Of a stretch of DNA of 64,000 nt, positions 29,208-38,190 are shown piece after piece. The DNA comes from an uncultured Bartonella sp. (GTDB lineage Bacteria; Pseudomonadota; Alphaproteobacteria; Rhizobiales; Rhizobiaceae). The stretch lies in the NCBI RefSeq assembly GCF_945277285.1, contig NZ_CALYPR010000001.1, forward strand, positions 1,178,001 through 1,242,000. Reading direction: 5' to 3'. Below the pieces are notes generated by a model. It was not told the DNA's origin and ran no database searches. It saw only the letters and a list, made by a program, of their open reading frames with translations. Position numbers and translations under genes: made by a program. The stretch's first letter is position 1; each line of letters opens with the position of its first letter.

Positions 29208-30243
29208 CGGATCCACCAAACAGGTTGATCTGGTTTTGAACTTCCGATTGCGGAGGGGTTAATCCCATATGTTCCCACGCTTTTTTAGTCATCATCCGGC
29301 CTCGCGGCGTTCTCTGTATGAAACCTTGCTGGATAAGATAAGGTTCAATAATGTCTTCTATTGCGTCACGCGGCTCGGATAGGCCCGCAGCGATTGTTTC
29401 TATTCCAACCGGCCCGCCTCCGAAATTCTCCGCAATCATACCAAGATAGCGCCTATCAAGCTGATCTAGACCAAGCTTGTCAACCTCCAGACGCAAAAGT
29501 GCTTCATCGGCAATGTCACGATTGATTGTTTTTGCTCCGGCGACTGAAGCAAAATCTCTTACGCGCCGCAACAGCCGCCCGGCAATACGTGGCGTACCAC
29601 GGGCGCGACGGGCAATTTCACGCGCACCGTCCTCGGCAATTGGCATTTCAAGAATATGGGCATTGCGTTTGACAATATGTTCGAGTTCTTCAACTGTATA
29701 AAAATTCAATCTTACCGGAATTCCGAAACGATCACGTAAAGGCGTTGTCAATAACCCAAGTCGCGTTGTTGCAGCGACCAGCGTAAATTTTGAAAGATCA
29801 ATTTTGACCGATCGAGCAGCCGGCCCTTCACCAATGATCAGATCAAGCTGAAAATCTTCCATAGCTGGGTAAAGGATTTCTTCAACGGCCGGACTGAGAC
29901 GGTGGATTTCATCAATAAAAAGAACGTCGCGCTCTTCTAGATTGGTCAAAAGCGCAGCAAGATCACCGGCTTTGGCTATCACCGGGCCGGACGTCGAGTG
30001 AAAATTGACACCCATTTCTTTGGCTAAAATTTGGGCAAGGGTGGTTTTTCCCAATCCCGGGGGGCCAACAAACAAAACGTGGTCGAGCGCTTCGTTACGA
30101 TTTTTTGCCGCTTCGATAAAAACTTTCAAATTGGCTCGTGCGGCTTCCTGACCGACGAAGTCATCAAGACATTGTGGGCGCAGCGAAACATCACCATCGT
30201 CATCACGTTTAACTGCCGAAATCAGGCGTTCACTCTTTTCCAT
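29200..30243 (-). CDS. ruvB: Holliday junction branch migration ATPase RuvB
   Basis: A 347-residue AAA+ motor that drives RuvA-bound Holliday junctions through branch migration. Walker [12 protein letters not shown], Walker [11 protein letters not shown], the sensor-1 [10 protein letters not shown] and arginine-finger region [12 protein letters not shown] are present, with the C-terminal winged helix ([15 protein letters not shown]). It follows ruvA by nine bases and overlaps ybgC by eight. Confidence 0.97.
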   Translation of the reverse strand: MEKSERLISAVKRDDDGDVSLRPQCLDDFVGQEAARANLKVFIEAAKNRNEALDHVLFVGPPGLGKTTLAQILAKEMGVNFHSTSGPVIAKAGDLAALLTNLEERDVLFIDEIHRLSPAVEEILYPAMEDFQLDLIIGEGPAARSVKIDLSKFTLVAATTRLGLLTTPLRDRFGIPVRLNFYTVEELEHIVKRNAHILEMPIAEDGAREIARRARGTPRIAGRLLRRVRDFASVAGAKTINRDIADEALLRLEVDKLGLDQLDRRYLGMIAENFGGGPVGIETIAAGLSEPRDAIEDIIEPYLIQQGFIQRTPRGRMMTKKAWEHMGLTPPQSEVQNQINLFGGSDD

Positions 30244-30252
30244 GCCGCCATT

Positions 30253-30867
30253 TTACCTTGAAAGTTCTTTTAAACCAAGCCGTATCAGTTTGGCTGAATC
30301 GGCATCATTTCCCGCCTGTCGCAATGCGCTGGCAATGGCATTGGCAGCCTGATCGCGCGAATAGCCAAGATTTTCCAAAGCTGAAACGGCATCCGATATC
30401 GGCTGCGATGCATTGCCTTCTCCAAGTTCCTGTTTCAATGCCATATTCTTTTCGTTTGCAGTAAATTCGGGAACTTTGTTTTTAAGCTCGGTGATAATCC
30501 GTTCCGCTACCTTTTTGCCAACGCCCGGTGCGCGGCAGACCATGGCAATATCCCTTAACGCAATGGCATTGCCCAGTTCAGCTGGAGATAAAGTCCCAAT
30601 AAGTGCCAGTGCTACCTTGGCGCCGACACCTTGCACACTTTGTAGAAGTGCGAACCATTGCTTTTCTGCTTTTGTAGTGAAACCGAAAAGCCTGATGGCA
30701 TCCTCGCGAACCTGTGTTTCGATGAATAGAACAACCGCTTCACCGATGCCGGGCAAACTTCCCAAGACGCGCGGACTGGCAAAGACGATATAGCCTACCC
30801 CATGGACATCGACAATGACGTGATCGTCGTTGATCTCTTCAACAATACCCTTTAATTTTCCAATCAT
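30253..30867 (-). CDS. ruvA: Holliday junction DNA-binding protein RuvA
   Basis: A 204-residue junction-recognition protein. The N-terminal OB fold starts [12 protein letters not shown]; two helix-hairpin-helix segments follow ([15 protein letters not shown] and [14 protein letters not shown]), then the flexible linker and C-terminal domain III that contacts RuvB ([16 protein letters not shown]). Its ATG overlaps the ruvC stop by four bases, indicating coupled translation. Confidence 0.97.
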   Translation of the reverse strand: MIGKLKGIVEEINDDHVIVDVHGVGYIVFASPRVLGSLPGIGEAVVLFIETQVREDAIRLFGFTTKAEKQWFALLQSVQGVGAKVALALIGTLSPAELGNAIALRDIAMVCRAPGVGKKVAERIITELKNKVPEFTANEKNMALKQELGEGNASQPISDAVSALENLGYSRDQAANAIASALRQAGNDADSAKLIRLGLKELSR

Positions 30868-31373
30868 ATCAAGGCCTTTAAACGGTTTGACAGGCTATTT
30901 CGATTGTGGGCATGACAAATTGCTATAGCCAGTGCATCTGCCGCATCACTTGAATCAAAATTTGCCCGCGGCATCAAGACTTTGACCATCATATGAATTT
31001 GCTGTTTTTCGCCGTGCCCCACACCGATGACAGCTTTTTTGATAGAATTTGGTGCATATTCGGCTACCGGCAATCCTGCTTGTGCCGGTGCCAACAAGGC
31101 TATGCCACGAGCTTGCCCGAGCTTCAGGGTAGCTGTTGCATCCTTATTGACAAAAGTCTGCTCGACAGCAGCTTCCTGTGGCATGAAAGAATGGATAACG
31201 TCTGAAAGGCCATCATAGAGTGTCGATAATCGGGATGCCAAACTTAACGAGTCATCCGACCTGATAGTGCCGGATGTGATAAATTTCAGATTGTTCCCCA
31301 GTGTTTCGATAATACCGTAACCAGTGCGTCTTAAACCGGGGTCAATACCTATAATACGAATCGCTTCTGCCAT
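30864..31373 (-). CDS. ruvC: Holliday junction resolvase RuvC
   Basis: A 169-residue endonuclease that nicks Holliday junctions symmetrically. Catalytic acidic residues sit in [12 protein letters not shown] near the N-terminus, VEQTFVNKD, and the C-terminal [15 protein letters not shown]. The ATG at 31373 matches the family's usual length; ATG 31385 and an open extension to 31424 are alternatives, none with a strong ribosome site. It is the first gene of ruvC-ruvA-ruvB-ybgC. Confidence 0.95.
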   Translation of the reverse strand: MAEAIRIIGIDPGLRRTGYGIIETLGNNLKFITSGTIRSDDSLSLASRLSTLYDGLSDVIHSFMPQEAAVEQTFVNKDATATLKLGQARGIALLAPAQAGLPVAEYAPNSIKKAVIGVGHGEKQQIHMMVKVLMPRANFDSSDAADALAIAICHAHNRNSLSNRLKALI

Positions 31374-31418
31374 AATTTCAAGCATAAAGGTTTTATGCGC
31401 TATTTTATAGCCGAATGT

Positions 31419-31433
31419 GAACAAAAGGGAAAC
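31419..31433 (-). promoter_or_regulatory. Degenerate LexA-like site upstream of ruvC
   Basis: Read on the gene's strand, GTTT-CCCTTTT-GTTC differs by one base from the alphaproteobacterial SOS box GTTC-N7-GTTC and lies about 46 bases before the ruvC start. SOS control of ruvCAB is known in some relatives; here it is a weak inference. Confidence 0.3.
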
Positions 31434-31448
31434 AAAATGAACAGTATA

Positions 31449-31934
31449 TTAATTATGCTGGAATGCGGCTTTAATCATATTGATCTGTTTGCTAACCGGA
31501 TTGATATCGGCGTTTTTACTTAACGCACTTTCAACATCGTGATCCATATGCCGGACACGTTCCTCAATACGAAGTGAAAGTTCAACAAGATGTTTGAAAT
31601 TTTCCGGTAATTCTTGCCAATGAGCATTTTTACGCCCGAGAGAAGGGGTATCAAGAGTGACCTTGGCTTTTTCTTGACTGATTTGTTCTTTCGTCATTTC
31701 TTTTTCGCGCGCGGCGCGAAACAATAGCAACCATGAAGCAACCTGCATGAGACGGGTGCTCATGCGCATGGCTTCGGCGGCATAAAGCGATGACGCTTCG
31801 CCCGACAAGGTTCGTGAAGCAATTTTGCCTTCTCCGTCGATATAGGCGGCAGTTTTCTCGATCAATGTCATTCCCTCGTCATAAAGGTTGGAAAACGCAT
31901 TATCGAATGCTCCATGTTCGAACATGACAATCAT
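31449..31934 (-). CDS. rcdA: RcdA-like protein (DUF1465 family)
   Basis: A 161-residue helical protein of the DUF1465 family, to which Caulobacter RcdA belongs. RcdA is an adaptor that, with CpdR and PopA, helps ClpXP degrade the cell-cycle regulator CtrA. Conserved stretches include FSNLYDEGMTLIEKTAAYID and RMSTRLMQVASWLL. The C-terminus is charged. The start is uncertain: ATG 31934, ATG 31925 or an upstream codon up to 31964, none with a well-placed ribosome site. It precedes ruvC on the same strand with a 75-base gap. Confidence 0.82.
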   Translation of the reverse strand: MIVMFEHGAFDNAFSNLYDEGMTLIEKTAAYIDGEGKIASRTLSGEASSLYAAEAMRMSTRLMQVASWLLLFRAAREKEMTKEQISQEKAKVTLDTPSLGRKNAHWQELPENFKHLVELSLRIEERVRHMDHDVESALSKNADINPVSKQINMIKAAFQHN

Positions 31935-32183
31935 ATTGCCGTTATGAACCCCTTGCGAATGCAACCGTTTGACTCCAACTTATTTTATTCCGCATTGTTC
32001 CATTCACGTGAACAACCACCAATAAAAGGCATGTTTTTGGCAATTGTGCGATATGGTATTGCAACGGAAAAAAATTGCACTTTTTTTAAAGTTTCCGCAA
32101 CGAAATCCTTAATGCAAGGTTAACGACAACAAAAACAAAAAAATAGCAGAACCTGATTTTTCGTTCCTCGGATTAAAGGAGAG

Positions 32184-33419
32184 TTAGACTTCAACTTCAA
32201 GTTTTTTCACAGTTGCTACCGGCGTTTGCCAATTGCTGGTCCCGATTTCGGCAGGTTTAAGCACCTTCGACTGAACCACACCATTATTATGCCGGATTTG
32301 CGCTGCAACAGCAGCAGAGCTGATTTCCTTTGTGGCAATTTTCACCCACTCGAAATAGTAGGCAACAGCAAATTGGATAACAATGCCGGTTGCTAGTAAC
32401 AAAGTATCATAACAGAACCCGCCGGGGTTGACGGTTTTTAGCACTTGGCCGGCCATCGCAAGGATAGTGCCGGTGACAAAAACCGCAAGGCTATGTTTGC
32501 CAAGAATGGCAATCGGGTTATTGGGAGCAACTCTTGCCAATTTGTTGAGTGGAAGTGTCATGGTAATGACGTAAGCCAGTGCCACAATATGAAGAAGCCG
32601 CGGCAGTGAAAGAAACGTTTTGTTAAAACCGGTAAGTGTGGTGGGAAGCCCCATTGTTGGATTGATCCACCACCAGCCAAGGCGTACCCATAAAAGGGAA
32701 ATAACAAGATAGCTTATGGCGCCCAAATAGAGCAAAGGATGGGAAGGAAGTTGACCACCCCGTTTGACATGCACAGTAGCGGTAATACCGATGACAAAAA
32801 GCAACTGCCATGATAGCGGGTTAAGAAACCAGACGCCTTTCGTCGGATAGTTATGCGGTGCAATGCCGTAAAGACCGGCAATAAGATAAAGGGCCAGCGA
32901 CAAAGCAATGAGAAGCCCCATCGACCGGTTGGCAAGATAAAGGATAAAAGGGGTCGCGCACATCAATACAAGATAGAGCGACAAAATATTGTTATAGCCG
33001 AGCTGGTGGCCGAGCGTCACCAGACCAAGCAGAGACTGAGCGGGGTCTTTTAACAATGGCGGAATATTGTTGACATATAAAAATTCCGGATGGTGGAAAA
33101 AAGTTGCTGCGGCAACAAAAATTGCCAAACTCGCCAATGTTGTCAGAATATGTGCTGAATAAAGTGTCGCCGAACGGCGCAAAAGTTTCAATGAAATGAC
33201 AAGGCGGTTTGAACCGAAAAATTTATTGCCATAGGCTATGCCAACCGAAATTCCCGATATCAAAACAAAAGCTTCGGCTGAATCGGAAAAGCCGAAATGT
33301 TTATGGGTAAACCACTCATAAATTGTACCGGGTACATGGTTCACAAAAATCGTCAGCAATGCCAGAGCACGAAAGGCATCGATTCGGGTATCCCGTTTTG
33401 ACATCGTCATTTGCGTCAT
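32184..33419 (-). CDS. opgC: OpgC-family membrane acyltransferase
   Basis: A 411-residue inner-membrane protein with about ten hydrophobic helices. The N-terminal DAFRALALLTIFVNHVPG and the FVLISGISVGIAYG stretch identify the OpgC family, which transfers succinyl groups to periplasmic glucans. No opgG/opgH or ndv genes are near, so the acceptor glycan is unknown. ATG 33419 follows AAGGA by nine bases; two further ATGs lie within six codons. A basic/polar tail (about 375-411) extends into the cytoplasm. Confidence 0.85.
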   Translation of the reverse strand: MTQMTMSKRDTRIDAFRALALLTIFVNHVPGTIYEWFTHKHFGFSDSAEAFVLISGISVGIAYGNKFFGSNRLVISLKLLRRSATLYSAHILTTLASLAIFVAAATFFHHPEFLYVNNIPPLLKDPAQSLLGLVTLGHQLGYNNILSLYLVLMCATPFILYLANRSMGLLIALSLALYLIAGLYGIAPHNYPTKGVWFLNPLSWQLLFVIGITATVHVKRGGQLPSHPLLYLGAISYLVISLLWVRLGWWWINPTMGLPTTLTGFNKTFLSLPRLLHIVALAYVITMTLPLNKLARVAPNNPIAILGKHSLAVFVTGTILAMAGQVLKTVNPGGFCYDTLLLATGIVIQFAVAYYFEWVKIATKEISSAAVAAQIRHNNGVVQSKVLKPAEIGTSNWQTPVATVKKLEVEV

Positions 33420-33625
33420 ACGTTTAAAATCCTTGTTGGCGTTTTGGCCGGATCAAAGAAAACTTGTGATTGCGTCATTATCTGATTTGCAGATAAATTG
33501 GAGTCGAAATTGAGGAAAGCACAATCACATTTCTTTCCAACGTGAAATCATTGTAAGAAATGGTTAGGGGGAAAATGCTAGATTCGCCCTAATTCGTCCT
33601 TTTTATAGATTTAAATGTTAACGCT

Positions 33626-34285
33626 ATGAGCAAAGATATAAATCGCCTACGTCCAAGACTTGTGATGACACTTGATATGCGTCGTAACCTTGAGGCCGAT
33701 CTTTTGGTCAGTGTTCTTGATAAGGGCGATTTTGCTAGTCTAATTGTTTACGATTCGCAAAATGATGCAGCCTTCTTACAGCAACAGGCCGAATTGCTGG
33801 TTAATCCGGTAGAAGCAAAATCAGTTGCCTTTCTTGTTGCAAATGATAGCCAGATTGCCGGACGCATTCACGCGGATGGCGTTCATGTTGAAGGAAAAGT
33901 TGATGAATTGCGCGCGCTTTTGGAGCGCCGCCATGATTCAATGATTGTCGGTTTTGGCAATTTGCGCGATAAACACACGTCGATGGTGAGCGGTGAATGT
34001 GAACCCGATTATCTGATGTTTGGCAAACTTGGAGCCGATAAAAAACCAATGCCGCATCCGCGCAATATCTCGCTTGCCTCATGGTGGGCAGAAGTTATGG
34101 AAATTCCGGCAATTGTACAAGCGGGGTCCGATATTGCAACTTTTGCCGATGTGCTTGCAACGAAGGCGGAATTTATTGCTGTCGAAGAAATTCTTTTCAA
34201 AAACGATAATCCACTCCAATCAGTAAGTGCAATTTCACGCTTGATTAATGAAAGTGACGGCCTCGCCGAGGAGCTTGTTGAATGA
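33626..34285 (+). CDS. Thiamine-phosphate synthase-like (ThiE family) protein
   Basis: A 219-residue TIM-barrel protein resembling ThiE in order of elements (LVMTLDMRR start, HADGVHVEG, PDYLMFGKLG, and a late AIVQAGSDI strand) but divergent at several ThiE motif positions, so catalytic activity in joining the thiazole and pyrimidine moieties of thiamine is uncertain. It overlaps the Sel1 gene by four bases (ATGA). No other thiamine synthesis genes adjoin it. I would call it ThiE-like rather than ThiE. Confidence 0.72.
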   Translation: MSKDINRLRPRLVMTLDMRRNLEADLLVSVLDKGDFASLIVYDSQNDAAFLQQQAELLVNPVEAKSVAFLVANDSQIAGRIHADGVHVEGKVDELRALLERRHDSMIVGFGNLRDKHTSMVSGECEPDYLMFGKLGADKKPMPHPRNISLASWWAEVMEIPAIVQAGSDIATFADVLATKAEFIAVEEILFKNDNPLQSVSAISRLINESDGLAEELVE

Positions 34286-35265
34286 AAGCATTCGCAAGCA
34301 AACTTCTCGGACTTATTTTAATCATGGCATCGACCGGCGTGGCATTGGCCAATAGTGGCGATGCACGCACGGAGAAAAGTGCCAAGCCTATCGCACCAAA
34401 ACAGACAGGAAATACTTATCTGAAAGCCGGCCAATATGACAATGCTTATGATAATTACGCGGCCGGAAACTATAAGACGGCCTTTCTCGAAGCCCTCAAA
34501 AGGGGAGAGGAAGGCGACCCGACCGCCCAGACATTATTAGGGCGCATGTATATGGAAGGTTATGCCGTTACCGTTGACGGCGCACGGGCCGCTTTGTGGT
34601 TCAAACGTGCAGCAGAACAAGGCGATCCACAGGCGGAATTGCGCTACGGACTTTTGCTTTATAATGGCAATTATGTTCCCAAAGACCAGTCAATGGGTGA
34701 AGAATATGTCCGAAAAGCGGTGAATGCCGGTGTTCCGGAAGCCTATTTCTACTATGGTCAATTGTTATTGAACAAGTCGCAAAGCGACGAAGCTCTTGAG
34801 GTGAGCCTGTCCTATTTTCTCAAAGGGGCAGCACGCGGCAACCCTGATGCGGCATTTGCAGCAAGCCAGATATTGGCGCGCGGCACGCCTAAACGGCCGC
34901 GTGATGATAACAGTGCACGTAAATTAATGGAAGCAGCTGCAGTACAAGACCATGTACCGGCGCAAATTACTTTGGCTAAATGGATGGTTGAAGGGCGCGG
35001 TGGGCCGCGCGACTATAAAGCGGCATTCAATTTGTTGTTGATGAATGCGAGTAAAATGATTGCGCCCGCCCAGGTTAATCTTGCCCGGCTTTATCGTGAT
35101 GGCATTGGAACTGAGGGGGATATTGTAAAAGCCGCAGCATGGTATATGGTAGCAAAACAGGCAAAAATTGAAGCCCCCGATCTCGAATCTATGTTGGAAG
35201 GCATGTCAGATGAGCAATTGGCAAAAGCCCGCCAAGAAGCAGAGCAGCTCGTGCCGACACTTTAA
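34282..35265 (+). CDS. Secreted Sel1-repeat (TPR-like) protein
   Basis: A 327-residue protein with a signal peptide (about residues 1-24, ending ALA) and at least five Sel1-like repeats from about residue 65 (e.g. [55 protein letters not shown]). Sel1 repeats form alpha solenoids that bind proteins. ExoR of rhizobia has this build, but assignment to ExoR is not secure. The start overlaps the ThiE-like stop, so the two are probably co-translated. Confidence 0.82.
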   Translation: MKAFASKLLGLILIMASTGVALANSGDARTEKSAKPIAPKQTGNTYLKAGQYDNAYDNYAAGNYKTAFLEALKRGEEGDPTAQTLLGRMYMEGYAVTVDGARAALWFKRAAEQGDPQAELRYGLLLYNGNYVPKDQSMGEEYVRKAVNAGVPEAYFYYGQLLLNKSQSDEALEVSLSYFLKGAARGNPDAAFAASQILARGTPKRPRDDNSARKLMEAAAVQDHVPAQITLAKWMVEGRGGPRDYKAAFNLLLMNASKMIAPAQVNLARLYRDGIGTEGDIVKAAAWYMVAKQAKIEAPDLESMLEGMSDEQLAKARQEAEQLVPTL

Positions 35266-35339
35266 ATATCAGGCATCGCCATAAATTTGGAACCTCCTCT
35301 TGCTTAAAGACTTTTTTTATGGTCTTGAAAACGTCAACG

Positions 35340-35361
35340 AAGGACATTTCCAAATGTCCTT
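35340..35361 (+). repeat. Hairpin-forming inverted repeat before efp
   Basis: AAGGACATTT and AAATGTCCTT form perfect ten-base arms with two bases between (the loop would open a little). It ends 32 bases before the efp ATG and lacks a T-run, so it may be a leader structure rather than a terminator. Confidence 0.55.
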
Positions 35362-35393
35362 ATTCCAAAATTATCAAAATTCGGATTAAAATC

Positions 35394-35957
35394 ATGAAGA
35401 TTAATGGCAATGAAATTCGCCCGGGCAATGTGATTGAACATAATGGCAGCCTGTGGGTCGCGGTGAAATGTAATGCGGTCAAGCCCGGCAAAGGTGGCGC
35501 ATTCAATCAGGTCGAGTTGAAAAACCTGCTTGACGGCACAAAACTCAATGAACGTTTTCGCGCTGCCGAAACTGTTGAAAAGGTAAGACTTGAACAAAAG
35601 GATTATACATTCCTTTATGAACAAGGCGACACACTGGTTTTTATGGATTCAGAAACTTTTGCACAGCTTGAATTGCAGAAGGATTTTGTCGGTGAACGTG
35701 CTGCTTTCTTGCAGGATGGCATGCCGGTTACTGTCGAACTTTATGAAGAAAAACCGATTGGTATCGATTTGCCGGATCAGGTCACGTTGACCATTACTGA
35801 AGCAGATCCGGTTGTTAAAGGACAGACAGCGGCTTCTTCCTACAAACCTGCTGTTTTGGAAAATGGTATCCGCATTCTCGTTCCGCCGTTTATTTCTTCA
35901 GGCGAGCGGGTGGTTGTCGATACCAATGAACTTATCTATCTGCGTCGTGCGGATTAA
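35394..35957 (+). CDS. efp: Translation elongation factor P
   Basis: A 187-residue EF-P, which binds between ribosomal P and E sites and rescues stalls at proline stretches such as those in TolA (51 kb). The modification loop KPGKGGAF carries Lys33, the site that is beta-lysylated in many bacteria. Three beta-barrel domains are complete, ending in [10 protein letters not shown]. The start is the ATG at 35394, matching family length; the frame is open to 35319. No epmA/epmB modification genes are in the window. suhB follows after 11 bases. Confidence 0.96.
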   Translation: MKINGNEIRPGNVIEHNGSLWVAVKCNAVKPGKGGAFNQVELKNLLDGTKLNERFRAAETVEKVRLEQKDYTFLYEQGDTLVFMDSETFAQLELQKDFVGERAAFLQDGMPVTVELYEEKPIGIDLPDQVTLTITEADPVVKGQTAASSYKPAVLENGIRILVPPFISSGERVVVDTNELIYLRRAD

Positions 35958-35968
35958 GGATTGGTCTG

Positions 35969-36760
35969 ATGGCGCGTTCAGCGATAATGAATGTCATGGT
36001 ACAAGCGGCAATGAAAGCGGGGCGGTCGCTTGCCCGTGACTATGGCGAAGTACAAAATCTTCAGGTATCTTTGAAAGGGCCGGCAGATTATGTCAGTCAG
36101 GCTGATCGGAGAGCGGAAGATATCGTCAGAACAGAGCTTTTGAAGGCTCGTCCCGATTATTGTTTCTTGATGGAAGAATCCGGAGAGATCAACGGTAACG
36201 ATACTCAGCACCGCTTTATTGTCGATCCGCTTGATGGAACAACGAATTTTCTTCACGGCATACCAATTTTTGGCGTTTCCATTGCATTGGAGCGTCAAGG
36301 ACAGATTGTTGCCGGTGTTATTTATAACCCGGCACTTGACGAATTGTTTACCGCCGAACGCGGTGGTGGTGTCTTTTTGAACGACAGGCGTATGCGTGTT
36401 GCTGCTCGCCGCAAGCTTGAAGATTGTGTCATCGGAACGGGCATTCCTCATCTCGGACGCGGTCGGCATGGCGAATATCTTGTCGAACTGCGCAATGTTA
36501 TGGCAGAAGTTGCCGGTATCAGGCGCATGGGTGCGGCGGCGGTCGATCTTGCCTATGTTGCTGCCGGCCGTTTGGACGGTTTCTGGGAAGACAATTTGCA
36601 GCCATGGGATATGGCGGCGGGTTTGTTGATGGTTCGTGAAGCGGGCGGTTTTGTCAGCGACAAGGATGGTGGCCAGGATATATTCCTGAAAAAGAATATT
36701 GTTGCCGGAAACGAAATTATCCATAAAGCACTGATGAGAACAATCAAAAAACCGATCTGA
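35969..36760 (+). CDS. suhB: Inositol-1-monophosphatase family protein SuhB
   Basis: A 263-residue Mg2+-dependent phosphatase. The metal-binding motifs are FLMEESG, DPLDGTTNFLHG and WDMAAGLLMVREAGG. SuhB also contributes to rRNA antitermination complexes in E. coli; in rhizobia it is known as a separate housekeeping gene after efp, as here (11-base gap). A terminator follows. No truncation was found. Confidence 0.94.
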   Translation: MARSAIMNVMVQAAMKAGRSLARDYGEVQNLQVSLKGPADYVSQADRRAEDIVRTELLKARPDYCFLMEESGEINGNDTQHRFIVDPLDGTTNFLHGIPIFGVSIALERQGQIVAGVIYNPALDELFTAERGGGVFLNDRRMRVAARRKLEDCVIGTGIPHLGRGRHGEYLVELRNVMAEVAGIRRMGAAAVDLAYVAAGRLDGFWEDNLQPWDMAAGLLMVREAGGFVSDKDGGQDIFLKKNIVAGNEIIHKALMRTIKKPI

Positions 36761-36804
36761 TTGAAGAAGAATATTTTTCTATTCTCAAATCACATTTCTA
36801 AAAT

Positions 36805-36834
36805 TCCCGCCTTACTGAAAGCGGGATTTTTTTT
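36805..36834. terminator. Terminator after suhB, shared with the converging gene
   Basis: TCCCGC/GCGGGA stem with ten-base loop, eight T residues on the plus side and TTTT on the minus side. Confidence 0.88.
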
Positions 36835-36837
36835 GGC

Positions 36838-38173
36838 TTATAAATCACCACCGGCAAAAGCCTGTTCCTTCTTCAAACGATAGCGTGCAACAAAAGAACG
36901 GACAGGATCGGGAACAATAAAACTCGGATGGGCATTGGCGCGGATAAAACGGATTTCTTCATTGTCATCGCCACAAATAAAATCGGCAGCATAATATCCG
37001 AGATAAGTTCCTTTGGCGACACCCACACCATTACAACCATTGAGGACCAAAATATTAGCAGCAGGCTTTGTGAAAATATAATTCTGGTTAAGCGTCACAG
37101 AAATCATTCCGCCCCAGGTAAATTCAAAGGGCACGTGCGAAAGTGCGGGAAAACGCGCGTCAAACGATTGCCTGTGATAAGTTAAAGCCTCGTCGAGGTC
37201 GGCTTTTGTCGTAGTCAATGTTGGTGCAAAGCGTAACACATTGCGGATAAAGATACGGTGATCACTCGTATACCGCACAGTGGTACCGGCGGGGTGTGCC
37301 GAAGTGATTCCCCAAGGCGCTACATTTGCAAAAAAGTTTTTTATATCGCTTCCTGAAAGTGGCTTGGTAAGGCTTGCATAGGTATAGACGGGCGCAAGAC
37401 GGTGTTTCACATAGCCGAACTTGCTGTTGAATATGTTGCCAGCTTCGATAATGAAGCGAGCTTTCAGTCTACCATGAGGTGTGTTGATGAGATGAATGGT
37501 GCCGTATTTTATATCGGTTACCGGGCTACTTTCATATAGGCTTACCGATTTTGGCAGGCTTTTGGCAATGCCGCGAATGAGTGCGGCAGGGTTTACCAGA
37601 ACGCTTCCCCGCGTATAGATAGCGCGCTGGTAATAGGATGTACCAAGTCGTTTTTTTAGCTCGTTTGCACCAATATCTTCAAAGTCTAAGCCATCATCTT
37701 CGAGCTGTGAACGAAAATGGTCAAGCTGGCCAAGATTACGGCTTTCATGTGCAGCCATATATTTGCCCAAGTCCTGCCAATCGCAACAAATAGCATAACG
37801 GTCTTTAAACTTGCGCAATAAATTGATGGCAAAATTGTTGAGCCCGAAAAGTTTTCCATCATGTTCAGGACTTGTTTTTGCACCATCCACATTGTGGGGA
37901 ACATCTATGATAAAACCGGCATTTCGCCCCGACGTTCCTTCACCGATGCGTAAGGCATCAATGACAGCCATCAATGACAGCAATTTTCGCCTGTGGTTGC
38001 CGCTCGATAAGGCGGTGGGCCAATGACAGGCCGATAAAACCACCACCAATGATGGCATAGTCGAATTCCTGTTCGCCTTCAAGGTGTGTTCCGATGTTTG
38101 TGCGACAATCAGCTGATGTGGCAAACCACCCTGAAACACCGTCCACTTTCGGCTGGACACGAATTTGCACCAT
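36838..38173 (-). pseudogene. FAD-dependent oxidoreductase (DadA/OrdL-like), frameshifted by a 13-bp tandem duplication
   Basis: The N-terminal part reads in one frame from ATG 38173: after about 35 residues comes the dinucleotide fold YAIIGGGFIGLSLAHRL, up to QAKIAVID, then GCH and a stop at 37958. The rest reads in another frame from VIDALRIGEGTSGRNAGF to the end at 36838. At the junction a 13-base unit is present twice in tandem (37956-37968, 37969-37981); deleting one copy restores QAKIAVIDALRIGEG exactly. The intact protein would have about 440 residues and oxidise an amine or amino acid. It lies 17 bases downstream of the ABC exporter gene. It may be a true pseudogene, a reversible slippage site, or a sequencing/assembly error. 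No other break was found. Confidence 0.9.
37956..37981 (-). repeat. Exact 13-bp tandem duplication (frameshift site)
   Basis: On the plus strand CATCAATGACAGC occurs twice back to back; on the coding strand the unit is GCTGTCATTGATG. Thirteen is not a multiple of three, so the copy shifts the reading frame of the FAD oxidoreductase. Confidence 0.97.
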
Positions 38174-38190
38174 CTTTGTCTTTCCTGCTC

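Noticed and set aside
35978..36724. 248-codon open frame opposite suhB
   Set aside because: suhB has all inositol-phosphatase motifs; the antisense frame has none.
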